Source: CAVYWD01 sp963772225 (GTDB lineage: Bacteria > Myxococcota > Myxococcia > Myxococcales > UBA5297). Taken from it: DNA of 64,000 nt. The position numbers and the translations under genes are program-made. The notes under the pieces were generated by a model. That model saw nothing but the letters and a program-made list of their open reading frames with translations. It made no database searches and was not told where the DNA came from. Below are positions 8,769 to 17,632 of this stretch, one piece after another (positions within the stretch are counted from its first letter, which is position 1; each line of letters opens with the position of its first letter). The stretch is from positions 1 to 64,000 of the forward strand of contig CAVYWD010000004.1 in NCBI GenBank assembly GCA_963772225.1, written 5' to 3'.

Positions 8769-9683
8769 TCACTCCTTTTCCGAGTCGCGGTCCCAGACCT
8801 GGACTGGGTGGGTCTTGGCGAGCCGGGCGGCGAGGGCGTGCGCCACGGCGACCGAGCGGTGCTTGCCGCCCGTGCACCCGATGGCGACCGTGAGGTAGCT
8901 CTTCCCCTCGCGCTGGAAGTGGGGGAGCAGGAACTCGGCGAGCTCCGCGAGCCGGTCGAGGAAGGCCCGGGTCTCCGGCCGGTCGAGGACGAAGTTGGCT
9001 ACGTCGCTGTTTCGCCCGGTCAACGCCTTGAGCTCGGGGACGAAGAAGGGGTTCGGCAGGAAGCGGACGTCGAAGACCAGGTCGGCCTGAGCCGGGATTC
9101 CGTAGCGGTAGCCAAACGACAGCACCGAGAGCGACGGCCCGCCGTGCGGCGACGGCGCGAAGCGGCTCTGCACCAGGCTCTTGAGCTCGTGGACGTTCAG
9201 GCTGGAGGTGTCGACCACCTGGTCGGCCATGCGGCGCAAGTCGGCGAGTCGCTCGCGCTCCAAGGCGATGCCCTCCGGGACGGTGCCGGTGGGCGCCATG
9301 GGGTGGCGCCGGCGGGTCTCGGAGAAGCGGCGGATGAGCACCTCGTCGGCGGCGTCGAGGTAGAAGACCTCCACCGGGCTGCCGGCCCGGCGCGCGTCCT
9401 CGATGAAGCTCGGGGCCTTGTCCAGGAAGCGCCGCTCGCGGGCGTCGATGACGATGGCGAGCAGGTGGATCTCCGCGCCCGCCGCCGCGGCGAGCTCGGT
9501 CATCTTGGGCAAGAGCACGGCCGGCAAGTTGTCGATGCAGAAGTAGCCCAGGTCCTCGAGCGCGCGGGTGGCGGTGGACTTTCCGGCGCCGGACATGCCG
9601 GTCACGACCACGATGCGCGCGTCGGCGGACGACTTGTGGGGTCCGATGGGGCTCGAGGGGACGAGGCTTGGGTCCTGGCTCAC
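8769..9683 (-). CDS. rapZ: RNase adapter / nucleotide-binding protein RapZ
   Basis: 304 residues. The N-terminal P-loop GMSGAGKS (residues 29-36) and the C-terminal GCTGGKHRSVAVAHAL are hallmarks of the RapZ/YvcJ family. In enterobacteria RapZ senses UDP-GlcNAc precursors and steers decay of the GlmZ small RNA; in other phyla the role is less clear. GTG start at 9683 overlaps the hprK stop (GTGA). Placement between hprK and the EIIA gene follows the linkage of rapZ to PTS genes seen in many proteobacteria. Confidence 0.94.
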   Translation of the reverse strand: MSQDPSLVPSSPIGPHKSSADARIVVVTGMSGAGKSTATRALEDLGYFCIDNLPAVLLPKMTELAAAAGAEIHLLAIVIDARERRFLDKAPSFIEDARRAGSPVEVFYLDAADEVLIRRFSETRRRHPMAPTGTVPEGIALERERLADLRRMADQVVDTSSLNVHELKSLVQSRFAPSPHGGPSLSVLSFGYRYGIPAQADLVFDVRFLPNPFFVPELKALTGRNSDVANFVLDRPETRAFLDRLAELAEFLLPHFQREGKSYLTVAIGCTGGKHRSVAVAHALAARLAKTHPVQVWDRDSEKE

Positions 9684-10648
9684 TCCGGCTCTTCCCGCGA
9701 GGCTTGGGCCCCGCTGGTCTCGGCGATGGCGCGGCTCAGGCGCTCCTGGAAGGCGCGGGCCGAGTGGTGGCCCTGGAGCTTGAGCAGGTGGTTGCGCGCC
9801 GCCACTTCGACGATGGTGGTCATGTTGCGGCCCGGCCGCACGGGGACGACGAGCAGCGGGACCGGAACGTCGAGGACGGTGAAGGTGCGGTCTTCGACGC
9901 CGAGCCGATCGTACTCCTCCTCGGGGTGCCACTCCACGAGCTCGACGACGAGCTCGACCTTCTTCATGTCGCGGACCGCGGCGACGCCGAACAAGTCCTT
10001 GATGTTGATGATGCCCAAGCCCCGGATCTCCATGTGGTGCTTGATGATGGGAGACCCGGTGCCGTAGGCGACGTCCTGCTTGCGGAAGACGTCGACGATG
10101 TCGTCGGCCACGAGCCTATGGCCGCGCATGATGAGGTCGAGCGCGCACTCGCTCTTGCCGATGCCGCTCTTGCCCAGGATGAGAATGCCCACTCCGAAGA
10201 CGTCCATGAGCACGCCGTGGAGGCTGGCGCGCGGCATGAGCAGGTTCTCGAGCATGGTCTGCACTCGGGCGATGAAGATGCCCGAGAGCAGCGGGGTCTT
10301 GAGCAGCGGCACGCCCGCGGCGCCGGCCTCGTCGATGAGGACCTGCGGCACCTCGAGGTTCTTGGTGACCGCCAGGCAGGTGACTGACGTGCGGAAGAAG
10401 GCCGACAGCGCCTCGCGCTGGCGGGCGGGCGGGAGCGTGGCGAGGAAGCTGATTTCGGTGTTGCCGAAGACCTGGACGCGCTCGGGGTGCAGGTGCTCGA
10501 GGAAGCCGGCGAGGGCCAGGCCGGGCTTCTGGACGCGGCTCGAGGTGATGCGCCGGCCCAGGCCGTCGCGCCCGGTGATCAGCTGCAGGCGCAGCTCGTA
10601 GGGGTTGTCGGTGAGCAGCTCGGCAGCGGTGATGGTCTTGGTCGCCAT
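9680..10648 (-). CDS. hprK: HPr kinase/phosphorylase
   Basis: 322 residues. It phosphorylates and dephosphorylates HPr on its regulatory serine. The Walker A motif GKSGIGKS is at 159-166, the HprK signature MEIRGLGIINI at 206-216, and an N-terminal regulatory domain precedes them. The target Ser49 is present in the HPr encoded at 5086-5367, so the pair is complete. It overlaps rapZ by 4 bases. The 92-bp gap to ptsN holds a copy of a dispersed CTCCAG-type motif. Confidence 0.96.
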   Translation of the reverse strand: MATKTITAAELLTDNPYELRLQLITGRDGLGRRITSSRVQKPGLALAGFLEHLHPERVQVFGNTEISFLATLPPARQREALSAFFRTSVTCLAVTKNLEVPQVLIDEAGAAGVPLLKTPLLSGIFIARVQTMLENLLMPRASLHGVLMDVFGVGILILGKSGIGKSECALDLIMRGHRLVADDIVDVFRKQDVAYGTGSPIIKHHMEIRGLGIINIKDLFGVAAVRDMKKVELVVELVEWHPEEEYDRLGVEDRTFTVLDVPVPLLVVPVRPGRNMTTIVEVAARNHLLKLQGHHSARAFQERLSRAIAETSGAQASREEPE

Positions 10649-10653
10649 GGATC

Positions 10654-10676
10654 AGGCTCCGGGCTCCAGACCCCAG
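10654..10676. repeat. Dispersed GGCTCCAGACCCC motif, copy 1
   Basis: The spacer between ptsN and hprK contains AGGCTCCGGGCTCCAG followed by ACCCCAG. The same GGCTCCAGACCCC word forms the arms of the inverted repeat at 28555-28626, and a related GGAGCCT run lies at 52941-52968. All three are between genes. Confidence 0.6.
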
Positions 10677-10740
10677 ATATCGTCCGACCGCGGGGTTGAG
10701 GGCTTAGGGTTCAGAGCCTCATGCACCCGTCGCTCGGGCC

Positions 10741-11202
10741 TTAGGCCTTGGCGTCCTCGGTGGCGATGAGGTCGTAGATGGCTTTGGCGTCCGGCGCGGC
10801 GAGGATGGACTTGCGGAATGCCGGATTCTTGAAGAGCCGGCTGATGCGCGCCAGTGCCTTCAGGTGGATGCCGGCCGAGTTCTCGGGCGCGAGCAGCGCG
10901 AAGAAGAGCTGCGTGGGCTTGCCGTCGATGGCGTCGAAGTCCACCCCGGGCCTGGAGACGCCGAACGCGGCGACCAGCTCCTTGAGGCCCGACAGCTTGC
11001 CGTGCGGGATGGCCACCCCTTCACCGATGCCGGTCGAGGAGAGCTTCTCGCGCTCGAGCAGGACCTCGGCCAGCTTGTCGGCGCTCACCGTGCCCACCCG
11101 CTTCGCGAGCGATCGGCACAGCTCGGCGAGCGCCCCCGGCTTGTCCTTGGCGTCGAGCGCGCCGATGACCGACTCTGGGTTGAGGAACTCGGTGATCTTC
11201 AT
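10741..11202 (-). CDS. ptsN: PTS EIIA-Ntr type regulatory protein
   Basis: 153 residues with an EIIA-fructose/Ntr fold. GVAIPHGK holds the likely phosphoacceptor His67, and LFFALLAPENSAGIHLKALARISRLF is the conserved C-terminal half. PtsN proteins are phosphorylated through a PTS relay and usually regulate potassium transport, metabolism or kinases rather than importing sugar. It is the first gene of the PTS locus. No ptsP or hpf gene is adjacent; the EI encoded at 3290-5086 lacks a GAF domain. Confidence 0.93.
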   Translation of the reverse strand: MKITEFLNPESVIGALDAKDKPGALAELCRSLAKRVGTVSADKLAEVLLEREKLSSTGIGEGVAIPHGKLSGLKELVAAFGVSRPGVDFDAIDGKPTQLFFALLAPENSAGIHLKALARISRLFKNPAFRKSILAAPDAKAIYDLIATEDAKA

Positions 11203-11323
11203 GGTATGCCCGCTCGACTTACACCAATCTCTTCCAAAGGGTCAAGGCAACGGTGGCCTTCGCGTGGCCTTCGCGGTCTGAAGGCGTACCCAAGACATCG
11301 GCTCGGGAGCTGGGCCTGAAAAG

Positions 11324-11360
11324 CGTCGAGGCGCCCCAGAAACTTTGGGGCGCCTCGACG
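11324..11360 (-). terminator. Rho-independent terminator hairpin
   Basis: A perfect 15-bp stem, CGTCGAGGCGCCCCA pairing with TGGGGCGCCTCGACG around a 7-base loop. Read on the minus strand it is followed by CTTTT. It lies about 50 bases past the stop of the TSP3-repeat gene. Confidence 0.85.
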
Positions 11361-11410
11361 GGCTGTTCAGCGCTTCACGAGAGGTCCCAGGGCGACCTCG
11401 TGAGAGTCCG

Positions 11411-12760
11411 CTACCGGCGGCGCCGACGGAGCGCGAGCAGGGCGAGCAGGGCGCCGGGCAGCGGCGCGCCCCAGGCCACCGAGCAGCCGCTCGTCGACGG
11501 CGACGAGCTGTTGGCCACGTTCAGCTGGGTCGAAGCGGTCGACGCCGTCGCGGTGGTCTTGTAGACGGGGTCGGTGGCGAGCAGCGTCGCGCCGAGCTGG
11601 AAGGTGTAGGTGCCCTCCACGTCGGCCACGAAGCTGGGGACCTGGCCATTGACGTAGGCGTATTCGTACGAGCGCGAGGCGCTGACCGTGCCCTCGGGGC
11701 TGGAGATGGCCGCCGTGCTGCCCGCGGGGCGGTCCGTCACCGTCCACTGGAACTTGATGGGCTGGTTCTCGCGGTTGGCGAAGAGCGGCAGGCGGATCTC
11801 CTGGCCGGACTTCACCGTGAGCGTCGGGCCCGCGGAGACCGTGAAGGGCGACTTCGGGTCCAGGCACTTGTCCTTGTTCGCCTGGTCGACGACGAGGCAG
11901 AAGGTCGGGTCGCAAGCGTTGCCGATGCCGTCGTGGTCGTCGTCGGCCTGGTCGGCATTGGCGACCTTCGGGCAATTGTCCTTGGCGTTGGGGATGCCGT
12001 CGCCGTCGATGTCGGGGTCGCAGGCGTCGCCGATTCCGTTGCCGTCGGTGTCGGCCTGGTCCTTGTTCGGGACGTTGGGGCAGTTGTCCGCGCTGTCCTG
12101 GATGCCGTCGCTGTCCGCGTCGTGGATGCAGAGCGTCGTGTCAGCCGGCAGAACGGTCTGGTCGGTGTTGGGGAAGAGCGGGCAGGTGTCAACGCCGTCC
12201 TTGACGCCGTCGCCGTCCTTGTCGTCGCAGCAGGCGTCGCCCATGGAATTGCCGCTCGCGTCCACGCACTCGGCGGGGTCGCTGTAGCCGTTCGCCTTGC
12301 GCGTGTTCACCTGGTCCGCATTGGGAACGTACACGCAGTTGTCCTTGGCGTTGTCGATGCCGTCGCCGTCGATGTCGGAGTCGCAGGCATCGCCGATGCC
12401 GTCGCCGTCGGTGTCGGCCTGGTCCTTGTTCGGAGTCGTCTTGCAGTTGTCGCACGCGTCGCCGACGCCGTCGCCATCGGTGTCGAGCTGGTCGCGGTTG
12501 GGGACGTACGGGCAGTTGTCGTACTTGTCGGCGACGCCGTCGCCGTCCGCGTCATCGGTGTAGGCGAGGGTCTTGCCATCGTCGGTGTAGGCGACCCACA
12601 CCGAGCCGCCGCAGCCGCAGCCGCAGCCGCCACCTTCCTCGGTGGGCTTGCCGCACTGGTCGCCCAGGCACTCGGGGTTGTCGTCATTTTGTGCATAGGC
12701 CTGGCCGCTGACGCCCAGCGCCAGGAGGCCCGCGAAGAGAGCTGCAAGCTTGGTCGACAT
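11411..12760 (-). CDS. Thrombospondin type-3 repeat surface protein with MYXO-CTERM tail
   Basis: 449 residues. An N-terminal signal peptide ends at QAYA. A Cys/Gly-rich stretch GGGCGCGCGGS follows, then about nine calcium-binding TSP3 repeats of the form DTDGDGVGDACDNC (roughly residues 70-290). An Ig-like region comes next, and the tail is SGCSVAWG, a hydrophobic helix and RRRRR. That tail fits the MYXO-CTERM sorting signal, so the protein is probably exported and anchored at the cell surface. The ligand is unknown. It is transcribed alone and ends at a strong terminator. Confidence 0.88.
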   Translation of the reverse strand: MSTKLAALFAGLLALGVSGQAYAQNDDNPECLGDQCGKPTEEGGGCGCGCGGSVWVAYTDDGKTLAYTDDADGDGVADKYDNCPYVPNRDQLDTDGDGVGDACDNCKTTPNKDQADTDGDGIGDACDSDIDGDGIDNAKDNCVYVPNADQVNTRKANGYSDPAECVDASGNSMGDACCDDKDGDGVKDGVDTCPLFPNTDQTVLPADTTLCIHDADSDGIQDSADNCPNVPNKDQADTDGNGIGDACDPDIDGDGIPNAKDNCPKVANADQADDDHDGIGNACDPTFCLVVDQANKDKCLDPKSPFTVSAGPTLTVKSGQEIRLPLFANRENQPIKFQWTVTDRPAGSTAAISSPEGTVSASRSYEYAYVNGQVPSFVADVEGTYTFQLGATLLATDPVYKTTATASTASTQLNVANSSSPSTSGCSVAWGAPLPGALLALLALRRRRR

Positions 12761-12922
12761 CGTCCACTCCTTGAGGATGGTGTTGCCGGAGGAGGCTGTA
12801 CCGGCTCCCGACTGCTGCCGACCTCCCCTACGCCCCCATAGTGTCCCAAGGCGAAGGAAACGGACGGTCGAGCCGTCGAGGAGCGAGCAGGGAGCGGGAA
12901 TCGCTACGGAATTCGACCGACG

Positions 12923-13948
12923 TCAGAGGAGGTCCCAGCGCAGCCCCAGGCTCGCGCGCGACTGGACCGAGCCGAGCGTGAGGATGTCGATGGGGTCGCC
13001 GTTATTGGCGGGGGCGATGATGTAGTCGCGCGCTCCGAGCGGCAGGTCGAATCCCATCGTCGCCACGGCGCTCAAGCTGCCCGCCAGGCGAAACGAGGCC
13101 CAGGCGGTGGGGCCTATCAGCCAGCGCGCGAGGGTCTGCGGCGCCGGCCCGACCTGGAACTCCTGCAGGACGTGGACCTCGACCCGGACCAAATCCAGCG
13201 TCCCGGCGAGCTCGAGGCCGAGTTGGAAGCGGCCCAGCGCGACTCGGGCCCCCGAGGCCAGGGACACCGGGTGTCGGTTGAAGACCGCGATGGAATACTC
13301 CCCGTCGCGCAGCAGGAAGGACGGGAAGAGCCGGTAGGACGCTGCAGCGTAGAAGTGGGGGCCGTAGCCGAGCTGGAGGGCGAGCTCGGCGCCGTGGAGC
13401 GCGCCGACGTCCGAGGCGAAGGTCGCCGGCGAATAGCCCACCCTCACCGCCGCGGTCAGGCCCTGCTCTGCGGCGACGGGCGGGAATGGGTCGGGCCCGT
13501 CGGGCCGAGCGCCGGGGCTCGCGGGCGCCTCGAAGCCGATGCTCCTTCCGGCGAGGAGAGCCTGGACGGCGGAGCGAACCACCAGCCCGCTGGCGGCGAA
13601 GTGCCCGCCGCCGGGGTCCCAGTCGACGTTGCGAGCGAAGAGGCGGTGGCTGGCCGGGTCGGCGACGTAGACGAAGATGGGCTCGCCGGGGTTCAGGTCG
13701 AGCCAGATCACGGCCAGGGCGCCCTGCACCGTCCCCGCGGCCTCCATGCGACCCGCGAGGCTTCCCTGGAGCTTGGGGACCGGCTCGACGCGCAGCTCGA
13801 CGGAGAGGTCCGAGAGCTGCGACTGGATGGCGGAGACGACCGGGCCCAGCACCAGGACCCGGTCTTCCGGCGCGAGCAGCACCACGGCCTTCGGCGCGCC
13901 GGCGGCGGTACAGAGGGCGAGGGCTAGGAGGGAGCCGCTGAGAGGCAC
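12923..13948 (-). CDS. Exported hypothetical protein
   Basis: About 341 residues from a GTG at 13948, opening with a signal-like SGSLLALALCTAAGA. The N-terminal half has an alternating hydrophobic pattern (VVLLAPEDRVLVLGPVVSAI), and the C-terminal half has short amphipathic strands (LALQLGYGPHFYAAASY, RFQLGLELAGTLDLVRVEV, WASFRLAGSLSAVATMGFDL) that would fit an outer-membrane barrel or porin-like domain. I do not recognise a family; the barrel idea is inference. No operon partner is obvious. Confidence 0.7.
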   Translation of the reverse strand: MPLSGSLLALALCTAAGAPKAVVLLAPEDRVLVLGPVVSAIQSQLSDLSVELRVEPVPKLQGSLAGRMEAAGTVQGALAVIWLDLNPGEPIFVYVADPASHRLFARNVDWDPGGGHFAASGLVVRSAVQALLAGRSIGFEAPASPGARPDGPDPFPPVAAEQGLTAAVRVGYSPATFASDVGALHGAELALQLGYGPHFYAAASYRLFPSFLLRDGEYSIAVFNRHPVSLASGARVALGRFQLGLELAGTLDLVRVEVHVLQEFQVGPAPQTLARWLIGPTAWASFRLAGSLSAVATMGFDLPLGARDYIIAPANNGDPIDILTLGSVQSRASLGLRWDLL

Positions 13949-14015
13949 GCGGCCACGATAGCGGGGCCGGCGCTCGCTCTCAACTGAGGGCTTCGCGCAC
14001 CTGGGCGACCTTCCT

Positions 14016-14684
14016 TCAGTTTCTCGAAGGCCCAGAAAAAACGTCGCTGAGGGATGGGGCTTCCACCGCGCGACGCAGCCACGCCTCGAGCTCCGCGGGA
14101 GTGGCGCGCGCGATCCGTTTCGAGTCTTCGGCCGACAGACTGCCGAATAGCTGTTCGAGCACCAGCGCCAGCGCTCTTGCCTTCCCCCGCGCTTCGCCAC
14201 GGGCCTCGCCGCGCGCCTCGCCCTGGCGCCGGCCCTCGCGCCTCCCTTCGGCCAGCAGATCCCTTGCGGCTCTCGAAAGCATCGCCCGCTCCTTGTCACT
14301 CATGGACCGCCTCATCGCCGACTCCACCTGGCTCCAGCTCGGTGGCCCATAGGCGGTGATCATATACCGGACCGCCAGGTCGAAAAGCTCGTCGGACGCC
14401 CCGCGAACCTGGGCGAGCACTCGCAAGACGACCTCGTCGAGGTTCTCCTCCGTCACCCGCATGGAGTATTTGAGCACGGTCAGCCCGGCTCTCAACTCGC
14501 GCTCCTGCGAGAGCTCCGGGTCCTCCACTTGGCCCACATCGAGGAGCCCGAACGGGAAATCGAGCAGGTGGCAGCGAACGTCCGCCGCCGCGGCGAGCAT
14601 GGCCGAGAAGCGCAGAGGAGCTTTCCACTTCGGCTTTCCGTGGTAGATGACCAGCGGGAATACCGGGGGCAGCAGCCCTTTCAC
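14016..14684 (-). pseudogene. Truncated Rpn-family (PD-(D/E)XK) nuclease/transposase remnant
   Basis: The reading begins exactly at the GTGA overlapping the stop of the neighbouring FecR/PEGA gene and opens with VKGLLPPVFPLVIYHGKPKW, which matches the middle of Rpn (recombination-promoting nuclease, Transposase_31) proteins. The N-terminal catalytic half, normally about 100 or more residues, is absent. The C-terminal part remains, with the charged GRREGRRQGEARGEARGEARG run common to this family. It is most likely a deletion remnant without nuclease activity, although the overlap could still allow translation. Confidence 0.75.
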
Positions 14685-16252
14685 CGCCCCTGCAGCGTCT
14701 CCAACCTGAGCCGCATCTCCGCAGCCTGCGGCGCCTGAGGGAAGCGCCCCAGGAACGTCTGCAGGGCGCGCCGCTCCTCCGCTGTGCGCCCCAACCCCCG
14801 GAGCGCGCTCGCCCGACAAGCCAGGGCCTCGCTGGCGAGCGTCCCGCGCGGCGCTCTCGCCAGGTAGCCGTCGCAGCTCTTCAGCCCGGCGGCGGGGCTC
14901 GCCAGGTGCTCGACTTCAATCTGCCCTAGAACGACCCGGCCGGCGTCGGAGAGCGGCGCGGCGGGGTAAGCGGCGACGAGCTCCCGGAGCGCCGCCGCGG
15001 CGCCCTCGAAGTCGCGCCGCGCGCGGCGGTCTTGCGCCTCGCGCCACAGGTCTTGCACGGGAGGCGCTCCCGCCTCGCGCGCGGCGACGTGGGCCGGTTT
15101 CGCGGGGGCGGGCGCCGGCTCCTGGGCAGGCGCCGAAAGGTCGTAGTCGCGCAGCGTCACGTCGCCGGTGTGCAGGTCTATCCATTCTTCGCTCGTCCGG
15201 CCCGCCATGGCGAGCAGCAGGTGGCGGCGCCCGGCTTTGACCTCGGCGGCGAACGGCGTCTGGCCCACGGGCTCTCCGTCCAAGGTCACCTGCGCGCCCT
15301 CGGGCCGGCTGCGGATCTGCAGGGCGGAAGCCTGCGCCGGCTCCAGGAGCGAAAGGCGCCGCTGCGCCGCGAGCGAGCGGTCCTGCTCTTCGCGCGACAT
15401 GGCCCGGCTCTCGCCGCCGCCGACGTCGCGGACCTGCAGCGCCTCGACCGAGGTGGCGCGCTTGCCGGGCGCGCTGACCTTGACCGAGCCGCGGAGCACC
15501 GAGAGCTCGGCCTGCTCGCCCACGGCCTCCACCGCGAAGATGGTGCCCGTCACCTCGACCCGGCCGGCGCGCGTCGAGACGGCGAAGGACGGCAGGGACT
15601 TGGGGGTGATGGACGAGTGCACGCGGCCTTGGTCGAGCGCGAGCTCGATGCCTGTGCGGTCGAGCTTCTTGAGCGTGAGCTTGGAGTGCGGCGCGACCAG
15701 GACCATCGCGTGCGGGCCGAGCGCCAGGGAGAGCTCGCCGGTGCCGCTCTCGAGCGACTGGCCCTCGGCGAGGACCATGCCCGCGGCGAGCGGCTCGCGG
15801 CCCTCGATGCGGCCGGAGGCGAGCAGGATGCGGGCGACGGGGTTCTCCTGCGCGAGCGCGGGGCTCGTCCGGGCCGGCGGAGAGAGGCGGACCACGGCGG
15901 CGATGGCGGCGGCCGCGGCGACGGCGCCGACCGCGGCGAATGCGCGGCGCCGGGAGATGCGATCGAGGAGGCTCAAAGGCGGCGCGGGCTCGTCCTCCAG
16001 CGCCTCCTCGGGGGCGTCGAGCAGGGCGAGCGCGCGGCCGACGATGCGCGCCTTGGAGCGCTCGTCGAGGGGGAAGTGGGCGCCGCCGTCGGCGTCGATG
16101 GAGAGCAGGTCGAGGGCGGCGCGCTCGCGCTGGCAGAACGGGCAGGTGGCGAGGTGCTGCTTTTGGAACGAGGCGTCCTGGGGAGCGAGGGGCGCGCCCT
16201 CGGCCGCGCCCAAGACCAGCTCCGCCATTCGCTCGCAGTGGTTTGCCATCAT
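14681..16252 (-). CDS. FecR/PEGA-domain membrane protein, probable anti-sigma partner
   Basis: About 523 residues. The N-terminus has HLATCPFCQRE, resembling zinc-binding anti-sigma domains. A membrane segment RRRAFAAVGAVAAAAAIAAV follows near residues 105-125, then a FecR-like beta domain (GMVLAEGQSLESGTGELSLAL to EVTGTIFAVEAVG), a PEGA motif (SRPEGAQVTLDGEPVGQTP), and C-terminal helical tetratricopeptide-like repeats. It begins 5 bases after the sigma-factor stop, an arrangement typical of a sigma/anti-sigma pair. The ATG at 16252 was preferred over one overlapping the sigma gene. Confidence 0.82.
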   Translation of the reverse strand: MMANHCERMAELVLGAAEGAPLAPQDASFQKQHLATCPFCQRERAALDLLSIDADGGAHFPLDERSKARIVGRALALLDAPEEALEDEPAPPLSLLDRISRRRAFAAVGAVAAAAAIAAVVRLSPPARTSPALAQENPVARILLASGRIEGREPLAAGMVLAEGQSLESGTGELSLALGPHAMVLVAPHSKLTLKKLDRTGIELALDQGRVHSSITPKSLPSFAVSTRAGRVEVTGTIFAVEAVGEQAELSVLRGSVKVSAPGKRATSVEALQVRDVGGGESRAMSREEQDRSLAAQRRLSLLEPAQASALQIRSRPEGAQVTLDGEPVGQTPFAAEVKAGRRHLLLAMAGRTSEEWIDLHTGDVTLRDYDLSAPAQEPAPAPAKPAHVAAREAGAPPVQDLWREAQDRRARRDFEGAAAALRELVAAYPAAPLSDAGRVVLGQIEVEHLASPAAGLKSCDGYLARAPRGTLASEALACRASALRGLGRTAEERRALQTFLGRFPQAPQAAEMRLRLETLQGR

Positions 16253-16256
16253 GGCC

Positions 16257-16889
16257 CTACCCCTCATCGCCCGAGGGCCCGAGCACCGGGTCCTTCAGGA
16301 TGTACTTGCGCAAGAGCGCCTTGCCCACCCGCAGCCGGTCGCGAACGGTGTTCACGGGGGTGTCGGTGGACTCGGCGATCTCCGCGATGGAATAGCCTTG
16401 GACGAAGCGCATGACGACGGCGGTGCGCCGCTCGGGCGACAGGCGCGACAGGAGCGCCTGCAGGCGGCTGCGCATCTGGGCGCGGCTGGCCGCGTCCTCC
16501 TCCGGAGCGCCGTCGGGAGCCTCGGTGGGCTCGGGGTCGGGGACGAGAGCGACGACCTCGGCCTGCCGGGCGCGCTGGTGGATGAGGCGCATCGCGGTGC
16601 GGGTGACGATCTTGTCGGCCCAGGTCTCGAGCGAGCTGTCCCCGCGGTAATTGCCGGTGGACTTGAGGATTTCGATGAGCGACCGCTGCACCAGGTCGTC
16701 GCGGTCGGGGTGGGTGGGCGCGAGGTAGGCGAGGGTGGTGTTGACGCGGTCGATGAGCCGCTCGGCGATGGCCCGCCGGGCTGAAGCGTCTCCCGAGGCG
16801 GCTCTCCGCGCCAGCTCGCAGTCGGCTGCGATTTCTCGGCGCGGGTCGGTCACCACGGTGGCGAAAATCCTCGCAAGTGCCAGTCCCAC
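16257..16889 (-). CDS. Sigma-70 family RNA polymerase sigma factor (ECF-like)
   Basis: About 210 residues with region 2 (DRDDLVQRSLIEILKSTGNYRGDSSLETWADKIVTRTAMRLI) and region 4 (LLSRLSPERRTAVVMRFVQGYSIAEIAESTDTPVNTVRDRLR). An acidic linker PEPTEAPDGAPEEDAAS lies between them. Length and two-domain layout fit ECF-type factors. The GTG start at 16889 is a choice; nearby GTG codons are possible. The downstream FecR/PEGA gene probably holds it inactive at the membrane until an envelope signal arrives. Confidence 0.88.
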   Translation of the reverse strand: MGLALARIFATVVTDPRREIAADCELARRAASGDASARRAIAERLIDRVNTTLAYLAPTHPDRDDLVQRSLIEILKSTGNYRGDSSLETWADKIVTRTAMRLIHQRARQAEVVALVPDPEPTEAPDGAPEEDAASRAQMRSRLQALLSRLSPERRTAVVMRFVQGYSIAEIAESTDTPVNTVRDRLRVGKALLRKYILKDPVLGPSGDEG

Positions 16890-17094
16890 GCCCTGGTAGT
16901 GGCGCGGGGCTCGGCGTTCGGACGGAGGATTTTATCCCACAGAACCGGCGGTGCGGCCCAGGGCTCAAGAGCCTGTGATCACGGGCGTTTACCCCGGTCA
17001 GCTCGTGGAGCCGCTCGCTTGCGGCGCTCGAGGCGACCGAGACGACCGAGACGATGGCGAACGGCTCGTCACTTCGGCCTACGAGAGCGACGGA

Positions 17095-17632
17095 TCAATC
17101 CTCGTCGTCTTCATGGACCCGCCTGACTTTGATCTGCCCCCGGATTTCGCCTTCGGCGAAGAGCGTCGAGTGCACGTTGACGTAGGTGACCCCTTCGCGG
17201 GCGGCGCGAATCAAGCGGGCGAAGTCGCCGGGTTGGACCCCCTGGGCCGTCGGCCCGACCACGTCCGCGGCGGTCACGGTCCCGGTGACGGTGCCGCCCC
17301 CGGCAGGGCACGCCGGCTTGCCGCCGCCCCCGCACAAGAAGGCGGCGACGCCGCCCGCAACGCCGCGCTGGCCGACGTGAATGTGCGCGACGGTCGCGGG
17401 CGAGGACAAGTTCGAATAGGTGAGCTCGAAGGTGAGAGAATTCCCGTCCGGCGCAAGCTGAGCGCGGAACGTCCCGGTGCCGTCCGTGATGTTGGCCGGC
17501 GTCTCCTCGATGCCGCGCAATCTGGGTCTTGAGCACCGCGCCGCCGGTATCGTTCGAGGCTTCGTCTGCCTGAGCCAGCGCGGGTGCCGCATTCAGCGCG
17601 AGTAACGCAGCCAATGTTCCAATGAGTCGCAT
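17095..17632 (-). pseudogene. CHRD-domain exported protein with a +1 frameshift
   Basis: The start MRLIGTLAALLALNAAPALAQA at 17632, with GGAGGAGG upstream, gives a signal peptide. About 40 residues in, near bases 17515-17527, the frame shifts by one. The CHRD domain then continues as IEETPANITDGTGTFRAQL...VAHIHVGQRGVAGGVAAFLCG...YVNVHSTLFAEGEIRGQI. Start-to-stop length is 3n+1, so one extra base, most simply one C in the ACCC of AAGACCCAG, restores a full reading frame. It may be a sequencing error or a recently broken gene. Confidence 0.8.
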
